NCBI RefSeq assembly: GCF_006757745.1
Contig: NZ_AP019740.1
Coordinates: 1,736,001 to 1,800,000 of the forward strand
From: Acinetobacter radioresistens DSM 6976 = NBRC 102413 = CIP 103788
GTDB lineage: Bacteria > Pseudomonadota > Gammaproteobacteria > Pseudomonadales > Moraxellaceae
DNA length: 64,000 nt
Reading direction: 5' to 3'
The position numbers and the translations under genes are program-made. This document shows, piece by piece, positions 27,116-34,865 of the stretch. Under the pieces are notes generated by a model. The model saw only the letters and a program-made list of their open reading frames with translations, was not told where the DNA came from and made no database searches. The stretch's first letter is position 1. Each line of letters starts with the position of its first letter.

Positions 27116-28795
27116 TTACCAGCTCCTGAATTTTGCAGGTGGTTGATATAAGCCATCTGACCAGGACACAAGCTCTGCAATATTTTTGGCAGCTAGTAAT
27201 TCGCGTGTTGCATCAGTACGGCGTATCCCTAGGTCTTCTGGAAAGACCACCAGACCTTCCTGACGCAGGCGTTCAGTTGTTTTAGGGTTATGATTAAGAC
27301 CTATATCAGTTACACCTGCAACCGCTGCAATCATCTCTTCTCGTTCTTGCATACTGCGGGCTTTATATAGGTAGGCAATTCCTTCCTCAGTGAGTAAATG
27401 GGTTACATCGTCACCATAAATCATGATAGGTGCCAGTGCCATACCAGCTTTTTGAGCTACACCTACCGCATCAAGCGTATTTACAAAAGTAGGTTTCCTG
27501 CCTTCCTGAAAGGTTTCTACCATCTGTACAACCAGTTTCTTGCCACGAGCGAGATAAGTATCTGTATCAGTTTGTTCTGTGGTCCGCATGTCCAGCCAGG
27601 CAGGTGTGGCATGTCTGCGTCCACGAGGGTCATGGCCCATATTGGGCGCTCCACCAAAACCGGCAAGTCGGCCTTTAGTAACTGTGGAAGAGTTCCCGCT
27701 TCCATCTACCTGAAGCGTTGCTCCAATAAACAGATCTACTGCGTACTGTCCAGCCAACTGGCACATCATACGGTTAGAACGTAATGAGCCATCTCGACCG
27801 GTAAAAAATACATCAGGGCGGGCAGCAATATATTTTTCCATGCCTAGCTCGGTCCCGAAGCAATGCACACTTTCCACCCAACCAGTTTCAATGGCAGGTA
27901 TTAATGTCGGGTGCGGATTGAGTGTCCAGTTGCGGCAAATCTTGCCTTTTAAACCCAGGGATTCGCCATAAGTAGGTAAAATCAGTTCAATCGCTGCTGT
28001 GTTAAAACCGATCCCATGATTTAAAGATTGCACTTGATGACGTTCATAAATACCGCGGATCGCCATCATGGCCATCAATATATGCACAGGCTTGATGTGT
28101 TTCGGATCACGTGTAAATAAAGGTTCGATATAAAATGGTTTATCTGCTACCACGACAAAATCTACCCATGAAGCAGGAATATCAACCCGCGGTAAATCTG
28201 TAACATCATCAACCAGTTCATTTACCTGGACTATTACAATGCCGTCACTAAAAGCAGCAGGTTCTATTAAAGCTGGAGAATCTTCTGTACTTGGGCCGGT
28301 ATAGATATTACCCTGCCGGTCTGCCATAAAACCTGCTGAAAGTACAACGTTGGGAATAAGATCAACCAGTAACCGTGAATAGAGTTCAATATAAGTATGA
28401 ATGGCTCCAACTTCGAGCAGCCCGTCTTCAATTAATTGACTGATTCTAAGACTTTGTGTTCCTGCAAAAGAAAAGTCCAACTTGCGGGCAATACCTTTTT
28501 CAAACAGATCCAGATGTTCCGGACGCCCAACGCTGGGCATAATCATATGCAGGTCATGCAGAATTTCCGGATTGACTTGTATCAGTGAGCGAGATAGAAA
28601 ATCTGCCTGTTTCTGGTTATTTCCTTCCAGAACTACTTTATCGCCTGGTGTAATCAGTATTTCTAATACTTTTATAATATCTTCTGCCGGAATAATGCAG
28701 CCATCGGCATATTTTGCAGCCATTTCCAGTTTGAGTTGTTTTGCATGTCGACGTTTTGTCCATATACGTTCTTTATTCTGAACCGAACCTTCCAT
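27116..28795 (-). CDS. mdcA: Malonate decarboxylase alpha subunit (acetyl-S-ACP:malonate ACP transferase)
   Basis: A 559-residue CoA-transferase-like subunit that exchanges the acetyl group on the carrier protein for malonate. Recognisable stretches are GDKVVLEGNNQKQADFLSRS and GGAPNMGHDPRGRRHATPAW. I place the start at ATG 28795 because AAGGAAAG precedes it; the frame is open for 20 more codons without a better site. It is the first gene of mdcABCDEGHLM, the Pseudomonas-type order. Confidence 0.92.
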   Translation of the reverse strand: MEGSVQNKERIWTKRRHAKQLKLEMAAKYADGCIIPAEDIIKVLEILITPGDKVVLEGNNQKQADFLSRSLIQVNPEILHDLHMIMPSVGRPEHLDLFEKGIARKLDFSFAGTQSLRISQLIEDGLLEVGAIHTYIELYSRLLVDLIPNVVLSAGFMADRQGNIYTGPSTEDSPALIEPAAFSDGIVIVQVNELVDDVTDLPRVDIPASWVDFVVVADKPFYIEPLFTRDPKHIKPVHILMAMMAIRGIYERHQVQSLNHGIGFNTAAIELILPTYGESLGLKGKICRNWTLNPHPTLIPAIETGWVESVHCFGTELGMEKYIAARPDVFFTGRDGSLRSNRMMCQLAGQYAVDLFIGATLQVDGSGNSSTVTKGRLAGFGGAPNMGHDPRGRRHATPAWLDMRTTEQTDTDTYLARGKKLVVQMVETFQEGRKPTFVNTLDAVGVAQKAGMALAPIMIYGDDVTHLLTEEGIAYLYKARSMQEREEMIAAVAGVTDIGLNHNPKTTERLRQEGLVVFPEDLGIRRTDATRELLAAKNIAELVSWSDGLYQPPAKFRSW

Positions 28796-28869
28796 GAGGC
28801 TTTCCTTAATACTTATCTCCTGATCTATAAAACTCTTTTTAGTATGCAGGATCAATCAACCTGAAAGCA

Positions 28870-28896
28870 GAATCATTAACCTAAAGTTAATGATTC
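28870..28896. promoter_or_regulatory. Perfect palindrome upstream of mdcA, candidate MdcR operator
   Basis: GAATCATTAAC and GTTAATGATTC form a perfect 11-bp inverted repeat around CTAAA, 75 bp upstream of the mdcA start. Its inner ATTAAC-N5-GTTAAT fits the T-N11-A pattern of LysR-type operators. Binding by MdcR is inferred. Confidence 0.65.
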
Positions 28897-29255
28897 AAAA
28901 CTGCTTTGGAGTGGCATGTTAAAAAGTCTAATTAAGAGAAGGTAGTTAAGTACTATTACTAGGCATATAATTCTTTTTCAGTTTCTCAATTATTTTTTAT
29001 ATAAAATAAATTTTTAATTTAGTATATTTCATTATTTATAGGATTAATTCAAATATTAAATTAGTTTTAAATATAATCTTCCTATGTTTTTATAATATCA
29101 TGATAAATCAATGATACTTTATCCCATAAAGTATAATATCATTAAAATCAAAAACTTATTTACATATTATTTAATTTAAAATATAGAAAATATACTTCTA
29201 TTCTGTATATTTTCTATAGATCAGAAAAATCCTCAATACTATATTTTAATAAAAT
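28897..29255. other. AT-rich intergenic region with a second palindrome
   Basis: No gene seen. TACTTTAT and ATAAAGTA face each other around CCC near 29116-29134, within a longer imperfect ATGATA/TATCAT arrangement. This could be another regulator site or simply reflect AT richness. Confidence 0.4.
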
Positions 29256-29687
29256 CTATTTAGCTATAGGTTGAGCAGAAAGCGGCACACCAAATAACTG
29301 GTCAAAAATCCAGTTAAAGGTAAAAGTATAAAAAGGAATAATAACAATTAAAGAAGCATCTAAAATAAATGCTTTGAGTAATGTAATTTCCATCCACCAG
29401 GCAATAAGAGGAATTAGAAAAATTATTAGGGTGAGCTGAAACCCTATTGCGTGGGCTATACGCCGTTTCACAGTACGGGTACGCATCGTTTGACGTCTTT
29501 CCCATGCTTCGAACATCAGGTTATATACCAGATTCCAAAGTGCCGCCATACTGGTCACTAAAATTGCTAGAGGTCCAGTATGGCTTAATGTGCTACCAGT
29601 CAATAAAGCGAAACATAGCGAAGAAATTCCCATTCCGATGATTTCATAGCTAGTGATATAAACTACTCGACGTTTCATTCCTTGCAT
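29256..29687 (-). CDS. PACE-family multidrug efflux protein
   Basis: A 143-residue inner-membrane protein with four TM segments made of two tandem bacterial-transmembrane-pair domains. Conserved features include the SYEIIGMGISS start (acidic residue in TM1), ALWNLVYNLMFEAWERR and RIAHAIGFQLTLI, as in AceI. PACE exporters pump biocides such as chlorhexidine using the proton gradient. The divergent LysR gene 96 bp away is its likely regulator, as for aceI/aceR. Actual substrates of this paralogue cannot be read from sequence. Confidence 0.88.
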   Translation of the reverse strand: MQGMKRRVVYITSYEIIGMGISSLCFALLTGSTLSHTGPLAILVTSMAALWNLVYNLMFEAWERRQTMRTRTVKRRIAHAIGFQLTLIIFLIPLIAWWMEITLLKAFILDASLIVIIPFYTFTFNWIFDQLFGVPLSAQPIAK

Positions 29688-29783
29688 GAATGAGATTACC
29701 TGAACAAATTAATAAGATTCCCTATTTTAATTTCAGTTAGAATTATTGATAAAGTTAATAGCTTTCAGTTGAACTGATAACAA

Positions 29784-30674
29784 ATGAATTTTAGTAGTGA
29801 AAATATTGAGTTATTTCTTGCTGTTCTTGATGCAGGCTCTTTTTCTGCGGCCGCACGAAATTTACGCAGGGTTCCGTCGGCAGTAAGCATGGGTATAGCC
29901 AACCTAGAGGCAGAATTAGGACTAATGCTTTTTGAAAGAACTCCACGCAAGGTTATTCCTACAGCTACGGCGCTGGCATTAGTACCACAGGCCAGAATGA
30001 TTTCAGAGCAACTTAAGCAAATGACGAAGCATGCATGTGAACTGTCTTTGGGCCTGGAGAATATTTTAAAAATAGGTGTCGTTTCTGATGTAAATAACCG
30101 GAAGCTCTTGCTGGCTATACAAAAAATTGCCTCAAAATATCCCCTGCTTCATATTGAAGTTATTACAGCGCCACAGGATGATATTCTACATATGCTTTAT
30201 GCAGAACAGATCAGTATCTGTCTGGCCAGTTCCGGTCAAAATATTAAGATGCAGGAATATTTGCAGCTTGTTACTACAGAGACAGTGGTAGCTACAATTT
30301 CAGCAAACCATGAATTGGTACATACAAATAAAGATGCAATTTTTATTGAAGATCTGATTAATGTACGGCAGATATTAGTTGCAAGTACCGAGCTAGACAT
30401 AACAGATTTAAGGCCTGTGATAGGTGCTTCTTACTGGCGAACCAACCATCTACAGACAGCAATTGATATGGTGGAGATAGGCTTAGGCTGGGGTAACTTT
30501 CCTTTATCTCTGGTAAAAGATCTGATTGATACCGGCCGGCTAATCCAGTTAAATTTTAAAAATACACAGAATCAGCTCCCTATGCCGGTCTATTTGGTCT
30601 GGTTAAAAGATAAGGTACTTCCTAAAGCCTCTCGTGAATTAATAGAGCTGATCCGCGAAGACTGGTCAACATAA
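29784..30674 (+). CDS. LysR-family regulator, divergent from the PACE gene
   Basis: A 296-residue LysR protein. The helix-turn-helix reads VLDAGSFSAAARNLRRVPSAVSMGI, and the effector domain begins at LKIGVVSD. The 96-bp intergenic region shared with the PACE exporter suggests it controls that gene and itself. The effector is unknown. Confidence 0.86.
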   Translation: MNFSSENIELFLAVLDAGSFSAAARNLRRVPSAVSMGIANLEAELGLMLFERTPRKVIPTATALALVPQARMISEQLKQMTKHACELSLGLENILKIGVVSDVNNRKLLLAIQKIASKYPLLHIEVITAPQDDILHMLYAEQISICLASSGQNIKMQEYLQLVTTETVVATISANHELVHTNKDAIFIEDLINVRQILVASTELDITDLRPVIGASYWRTNHLQTAIDMVEIGLGWGNFPLSLVKDLIDTGRLIQLNFKNTQNQLPMPVYLVWLKDKVLPKASRELIELIREDWST

Positions 30675-30738
30675 TCACTAGATTAGATTAAATAGGAAAA
30701 TTTTTTCTTGAACCTTATCTTTTAAATATAAAATTAAT

Positions 30739-33700
30739 CTACTTTGACATGATGCCAAAGCCATAATCATAAGACCACATAGATACTGCATCTCTATTGT
30801 AAAGTGTTAAAGATAAACGGCAGCCTTGCTCATGGGCAATCTGGTACTCGTCACAGTAATCTTTCATTTGTTGGGGAGTGAGGGCTAACCATGCTTGCGG
30901 TTTAGCAGGAATTTCTTCGAATTTCACTTGGTCCCATACCAAACCATATTTCGGATATTTTAAGGTCTTCGTCGCTTTCGCATCAAAACCATATACTTGC
31001 TTTTTAACAGTTAAGCTCTCAGCCCACTCAAACATATAGGTTTCTTGATAATTACGTTCACGTAAAGGCGTTAAATTATAAATATTCTCTGTCATGATAC
31101 TTGCATCTACATCAGACCGAGAAAATAACTGATCTCCTTGATCATTAAAATAATTCTGGCAAAAACTTTTAATTTGTTGATCATCATATTCTGCAAATAA
31201 ACAATTTAACTGATCAAAACGCAATCGGGCATTAATCACTAATTGAGATTGAAGATCCCAAGGCAAAAGCTCGTTTAAATCTTGAGATGAATAAGTTGAT
31301 GTTACCGATGAACCATATCCTTCATAACCCGGATAAACAAATACGCGTCTGCGCTGTCTGGTTTGTTGCTTGTTTTTTTCAATATCTCGTTGTTCACAAT
31401 AACGATAATTCCACTGTGGAATCATAATATTGGGTTGCTGTACTTTTTCCAATCGATGACGATTGACTCGTCCTGCTGTTTGTACAATGGATTGCACACT
31501 TGAGGCATCAATAATGGCCCAATCAAAATCATGATCTCGTCCCACTTCTTCTACTGGTGTCGCAACCACAATAAAGGGAATATTTAAAGAATTAGATTTT
31601 TGAATGAGATCAATCATTTCATCATCTTGCTCGATCTGCTCATTACCCGTTTTTCTTTTCTTACCATCTTTATGACGTGTTAAAAGCTGATCTAAACGTT
31701 GCTCTTTATAAAATCTTGAAATAAGCCAATCATTTGCATGATAACAAGCAATATTTGCCTCAGGTAAATGATCTGATAAAAATTGGGCAAGTCGAATTGC
31801 ATGTTTAATATTGGCAACCCGTATCAGCCCCAAAGAAATTTTCTTTTCTGTCTTTTTAAAATTCCATGCATGCGCTTGATGAAGTTGCTTTACTGCTTCT
31901 AATACTGACTGTTTCCACGATAAAACTGTAGTTTCAGGTAATGAAAGCAACTGAGCCAGTCGATGAGTTGGCTTAGAGCACAAGTGAATTTGCAAATCAT
32001 CCAAATGTTTTTGATAATTTCCATTAAATTCTGATTTTTGATTTGACTGCTCTAACCATATTTTTGGTTTAAGCTCATTATCAATAATCGCAATGATTGA
32101 TTTTTTCTTATTTCCATACAGAGCCGCCCGCATCTGTATGCCTGACTCAAAGGCTCGATGAATTGTTTTGGCAACGGTCAGTGATAAAGTTGCTGAAGAA
32201 CAAATCACGTTTCGACCATACAAAGCAGCGAGCTGAACTAAACGCAACACGGCAATGAGGGCTTGAGGTTCATAGCCATCCACTTCATCTAAAATCAGGT
32301 CACTACTCATTATCCTAAGTAATGCTTTAACGTGATGTCCTTGTCTATGTGGTTCACCCGCTGCAGTCAGATAATCAATCGTTGACACCAGTAATGGTGA
32401 AGCAAGAATAGTCGTTTCCTTTTGATCTAAAACTTTACGTCCATTTTTTTCAACCGTAAATAATGGATGTAACCAGTCTGGTAAATCGCAGTCTTCCCCC
32501 CAGGCATCAAACATAGGTTCCGGATGATTTTCATCTTCATCCAAGAACTCAATTTTCTCTTTACTTTGATCGAATAAAGTCTGGGTAACCGTATTCCCGA
32601 TAATCACAGCAATTTCATCTTCCGATAGATTCATCGATGTTTTAAGTGCATGCCCAGTCTGCAAAGTTAGAGAACGCAAATTAAGCGCAATCGCTAATCT
32701 TGGGTCATCTGGTCGTAAAGTACAAGCAGCGCGCAAATTCATACGGGTTTTACCGCTTCCTGTCCCTGCAATATTAAATACTAGTGCCGGTGTTTCAGGA
32801 TGCTTCTGTATATTTCTTTGCAAGGCATTTGCTGCGATATTTTGCCATTGGAACCGCGGGTGAGTCGTTGGCTGGCAAATATATTCAACGGTTTGTTCAG
32901 ATAGACCAGATAAACTCAAATCAGTCATCATTTGAACTGCGATTCGTGAAGCGCGATCTCCGACTTGGTGTAAATGCCATTCTAGTGGTTGATCTTGTAA
33001 TTTGGCTTGCTTGTCTTGGTCTATAGTTTTAAGCTTTGTATTTGCAAATAACGATACATTTTCAGGCTTTTGCAAAGAATATTGTTGTGCCGAGACAATA
33101 TGATCTGCATGAATCAAAGCTGCTCGTGAATGTAGTGCTAAGGCTTTCCAGTATAAAAGCTGGTCTGTTTTTTGTTTTGGTATTAATGCAGTTAAACGTT
33201 GCATACGTTTTTGATGGCTTTTAAAAATAGAGTCTGGCAATTCACCGGCACAGCTCATTTGTTCACGGCTTGGAACTAATGTTCGAACATGATTTTCATA
33301 GTGAGGTAATGCGAGTGGATCATTTTTTAAAGCTTCTTCCACGCCTAATAACCCATGATGCGTAACAACCAAATAATCGACTGCTTCTAATTCGTTTTGG
33401 ACTCCCTGTTCAATTTCTTGTCGATCACCTAAAGTAAATTTATCTAAACCTTTATCTAAATTCTTCCAGGCAAGCTGCCAGTCCCATCCATTTTTTCTGA
33501 GTTGTTGTAACAGTTTTAAAGACAGCCATTCATGTCGAATGTCATCTTTAATTTTTTGCCCCGCCATTTCTGGACTTAATTTTTTCTGAAAATGTTGTGA
33601 AGCTTTACCAATATCATGCATGTCCCCTGCTGCACCCGCCAATAAGCTACTTACTTTGACCCATTCATCCAGCATCAGTAATTTTTGCTGTTTCTTGGTC

Positions 33701-33975
33701 GATGCAACCGGATAGGCACCGTCGTGTGCAAATTTATGTTTTGCGCCCACAACCCATGCAAGCTTCATTCTTCGCACACCAAAATTAATGTACGCAGCTA
33801 CCGCAGTTTGTCGGGTTGCCACTTTTTTGAGTGCACTACGAATTTCTTTTAAGCCATCCATGGTCATGGGTGCTTGCCAAGATGAATGTCCTGTACGAAT
33901 CGCATAGCTATCCAAAATCGCTCGAGTTTTCTTTAACGCTCTTTTTTCACAAGCTGAGATGAGAATGACGTGCAT
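30739..33975 (-). CDS. cas3: Cas2-3 fusion nuclease-helicase, type I-F
   Basis: A 1078-residue protein. The first ~95 residues are the Cas2 domain fused at the N-terminus, a mark of type I-F. An HD nuclease follows (GAAGDMHDIGKASQHF), then a superfamily-2 helicase: Walker A AGTGSGKTRMN, Walker B LILDEVDGYEP, motif III SSATLS and C-terminal helicase motif around QTAGRVNRHR. It is recruited to Csy-bound DNA to degrade it, and through Cas2 it joins Cas1 in spacer acquisition. It is transcribed away from the csy genes, unlike the usual cas1-cas2-3-csy order. No damage to motifs is seen. Confidence 0.95.
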   Translation of the reverse strand: MHVILISACEKRALKKTRAILDSYAIRTGHSSWQAPMTMDGLKEIRSALKKVATRQTAVAAYINFGVRRMKLAWVVGAKHKFAHDGAYPVASTKKQQKLLMLDEWVKVSSLLAGAAGDMHDIGKASQHFQKKLSPEMAGQKIKDDIRHEWLSLKLLQQLRKNGWDWQLAWKNLDKGLDKFTLGDRQEIEQGVQNELEAVDYLVVTHHGLLGVEEALKNDPLALPHYENHVRTLVPSREQMSCAGELPDSIFKSHQKRMQRLTALIPKQKTDQLLYWKALALHSRAALIHADHIVSAQQYSLQKPENVSLFANTKLKTIDQDKQAKLQDQPLEWHLHQVGDRASRIAVQMMTDLSLSGLSEQTVEYICQPTTHPRFQWQNIAANALQRNIQKHPETPALVFNIAGTGSGKTRMNLRAACTLRPDDPRLAIALNLRSLTLQTGHALKTSMNLSEDEIAVIIGNTVTQTLFDQSKEKIEFLDEDENHPEPMFDAWGEDCDLPDWLHPLFTVEKNGRKVLDQKETTILASPLLVSTIDYLTAAGEPHRQGHHVKALLRIMSSDLILDEVDGYEPQALIAVLRLVQLAALYGRNVICSSATLSLTVAKTIHRAFESGIQMRAALYGNKKKSIIAIIDNELKPKIWLEQSNQKSEFNGNYQKHLDDLQIHLCSKPTHRLAQLLSLPETTVLSWKQSVLEAVKQLHQAHAWNFKKTEKKISLGLIRVANIKHAIRLAQFLSDHLPEANIACYHANDWLISRFYKEQRLDQLLTRHKDGKKRKTGNEQIEQDDEMIDLIQKSNSLNIPFIVVATPVEEVGRDHDFDWAIIDASSVQSIVQTAGRVNRHRLEKVQQPNIMIPQWNYRYCEQRDIEKNKQQTRQRRRVFVYPGYEGYGSSVTSTYSSQDLNELLPWDLQSQLVINARLRFDQLNCLFAEYDDQQIKSFCQNYFNDQGDQLFSRSDVDASIMTENIYNLTPLRERNYQETYMFEWAESLTVKKQVYGFDAKATKTLKYPKYGLVWDQVKFEEIPAKPQAWLALTPQQMKDYCDEYQIAHEQGCRLSLTLYNRDAVSMWSYDYGFGIMSK

Positions 33976-34061
33976 AGTTTATTGTTAAAATTTAAATGTA
34001 ATGAAAATATAATCTCTTGTTTTAAAAAAGAGAAAGTTCTGATAACAAGATACGATCTTAG

Positions 34062-34080
34062 AACGACAGTTTATGTCGTT
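34062..34080. promoter_or_regulatory. Palindrome P1 in the cas2-3/mini-CRISPR gap
   Basis: AACGACA and TGTCGTT face each other around GTTTA. The core CGACAGTTTATGTCG differs from palindrome P2 (34766-34798) at only two of 15 positions. P1 lies 87 bp upstream of the cas2-3 start and 40 bp upstream of the mini-CRISPR promoter. It is a candidate operator. Confidence 0.6.
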
Positions 34081-34119
34081 TTGAACTTATATTTTAGCTT
34101 ATCTGTACTTAACAAATAG

Positions 34120-34150
34120 TTGCAAGCAGTTACCGCTATTTCTGTATAAT
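34120..34150 (+). promoter_or_regulatory. Promoter of the mini-CRISPR RNA
   Basis: TTGCAA (34120-34125) and a perfect TATAAT (34145-34150), spaced 19 bp, point rightward. The predicted start at about 34157 falls on the first base of pseudo-repeat 1. The spacing is 2 bp longer than ideal. Confidence 0.65.
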
Positions 34151-34157
34151 CTTTTTT

Positions 34158-34243
34158 GTCTGCTACTGTATAAGTAGTTGAGAAAGAGACTAGATTCTTG
34201 TTTAAGAATTATCTCGTTGACCATCGCTTTAGATGGATTACTT
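34158..34243 (+). ncRNA. Degenerate mini-CRISPR (pseudo-repeat, pseudo-spacer, pseudo-repeat), CreA/CreR-like guide RNA
   Basis: Pseudo-repeat 1 is 34158-34185, the same 28-nt length as the array repeat. It matches at 15 of 28 positions, and its 5-bp stem (CTACT/AGTAG, loop GTATA) sits at exactly the repeat's stem positions 6-10 and 16-20. Four of the five pairs differ from TCATC/GATGA by paired compensatory changes. The 8-nt handle TTGAGAAA matches TTTAGAAA at 7 of 8. The 30-nt pseudo-spacer is 34186-34215. Pseudo-repeat 2 begins at 34216 and keeps CATCGCTT-AGATG with one extra loop base and a compensated C-G outer pair. Csy4 processing would release a Csy-loading guide whose 5' end matches 34306 onward. 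Known CreTA and Cas-regulating RNAs have this form. Confidence 0.82.
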
Positions 34244-34303
34244 TTTGTTACATCTAAAACTCCAATGAATAACAATAACATAAATTCAAATAAAAAATAA
34301 CGC

Positions 34304-34335
34304 CCGAGACTAGATTATTGTTACATTATTAATAT
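34304..34335 (+). promoter_or_regulatory. PAM and target of the pseudo-spacer in the KilAC gene's promoter region
   Basis: CC at 34304-34305 is the type I-F PAM in the correct 5' position. From 34306, GAGACTAGATT matches the pseudo-spacer at 1-11; position 12 differs, 13-17 match, 18-19 differ; overall 21 of 30 agree. Mismatches at 12 and 18 fall on the every-sixth positions that do not pair in type I R-loops. Such partial matches allow binding but normally not cleavage. A weak -35 (TAGATT, 34311) and -10 (TATAAA, 34333) overlap the site, so binding would block rightward transcription. Confidence 0.8.
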
Positions 34336-34367
34336 AAAAATTTAACTAGTCATAATGAGTTAGAACT

Positions 34368-34404
34368 GAGCAGCACAAAGCATCTCAACTCTTTTGTGCT
34401 GCTC
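34368..34404 (+). promoter_or_regulatory. Strong leader hairpin upstream of the KilAC gene
   Basis: GAGCAGCACAAA (34368-34379) pairs perfectly with TTTGTGCTGCTC (34393-34404) over 12 bp. It has no following T-tract, so it is not an ordinary terminator. It sits in the 5' leader between the guide-RNA target and the ribosome-binding site and may stabilise the leader or encode a structured RNA of its own. Confidence 0.65.
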
Positions 34405-34437
34405 TTCAAGTTAACTCGTATCAAAAGGAGCTCACTC

Positions 34438-34755
34438 ATGAGTAATCTTATCACAGAACATATAAATCCATTGTCAAATCAAGAAAAATCATCACCTGAT
34501 TTTTCACTGAGTATGTCAGCAAAACTTCTAAAGTTATCTCCTAAAGTATTTATTGAACTTTTATACAGGAATAAATTTATTTTTAAACGAAGTAAGCAAA
34601 CTGCATGGGAGTCATATCAAAATATTGTAGATAGAGAAATCTTATGCCATCGAGTAATAAACATAAAACACTCTACAGGCATAGTAGTTCCACATTTACA
34701 AGTTAGAGTCACTTTAAAAGGTCTAACATACTTTAAGAATAGATTTTGCTCTTAA
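34438..34755 (+). CDS. Stand-alone KilAC (phage antirepressor C-terminal) domain protein inside the cas locus
   Basis: A 105-residue protein with strong ribosome-binding site AAAAGGAG at 34423-34430. Residues ~28-102 align with the KilAC domain: SAKLLKLSPKVFIELLYRN (helix-turn-helix-like), then KFIFKRSKQTAWESYQNIVD, and HLQVRVTLKGLTYF, close to the Q-V-R-V-T-x-K-G-L signature. The N-terminal KilA-N/BRO domain found in phage antirepressors is absent. The gene lies between the mini-CRISPR and csy1 and is apparently the gene whose promoter the guide RNA targets. It could be a regulator of cas genes (DNA-binding at the nearby palindromes) or a harmful product held down by Csy. KilAC assignment is by eye; function is inference. 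Confidence 0.75.
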   Translation: MSNLITEHINPLSNQEKSSPDFSLSMSAKLLKLSPKVFIELLYRNKFIFKRSKQTAWESYQNIVDREILCHRVINIKHSTGIVVPHLQVRVTLKGLTYFKNRFCS

Positions 34756-34765
34756 ATCTACGAAG

Positions 34766-34798
34766 ATATTATTGCGACATTTAATGTCGCAATAATAT
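34766..34798. promoter_or_regulatory. Palindrome P2 between the KilAC gene and csy1
   Basis: ATATTATTGCGACAT and ATGTCGCAATAATAT form a perfect 15-bp inverted repeat around TTA, 10 bp after the KilAC stop and 68 bp before csy1. Its core repeats P1 (34062) with two changes. It could terminate the KilAC transcript, but there is no adjacent T-tract. The sequence likeness to P1 speaks for a protein-binding site. Confidence 0.65.
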
Positions 34799-34865
34799 TC
34801 AGTATTTATTTAATTTTTAAAATAATGTGTTAAAAATTGGCTAGATAACAAAAACGGGGAAGATA

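Noticed and set aside
34158-34243. Chance hairpins rather than a mini-CRISPR
   Set aside because: Exact repeat length, hairpin position, compensatory pairs, 7/8 handle match, and a PAM-flanked target for the enclosed sequence together make chance unlikely, although each alone would be weak.
34099-34281. 60-residue minus-strand ORF in the cas gap
   Set aside because: It overlaps the mini-CRISPR and its promoter, has no ribosome-binding site and resembles nothing.
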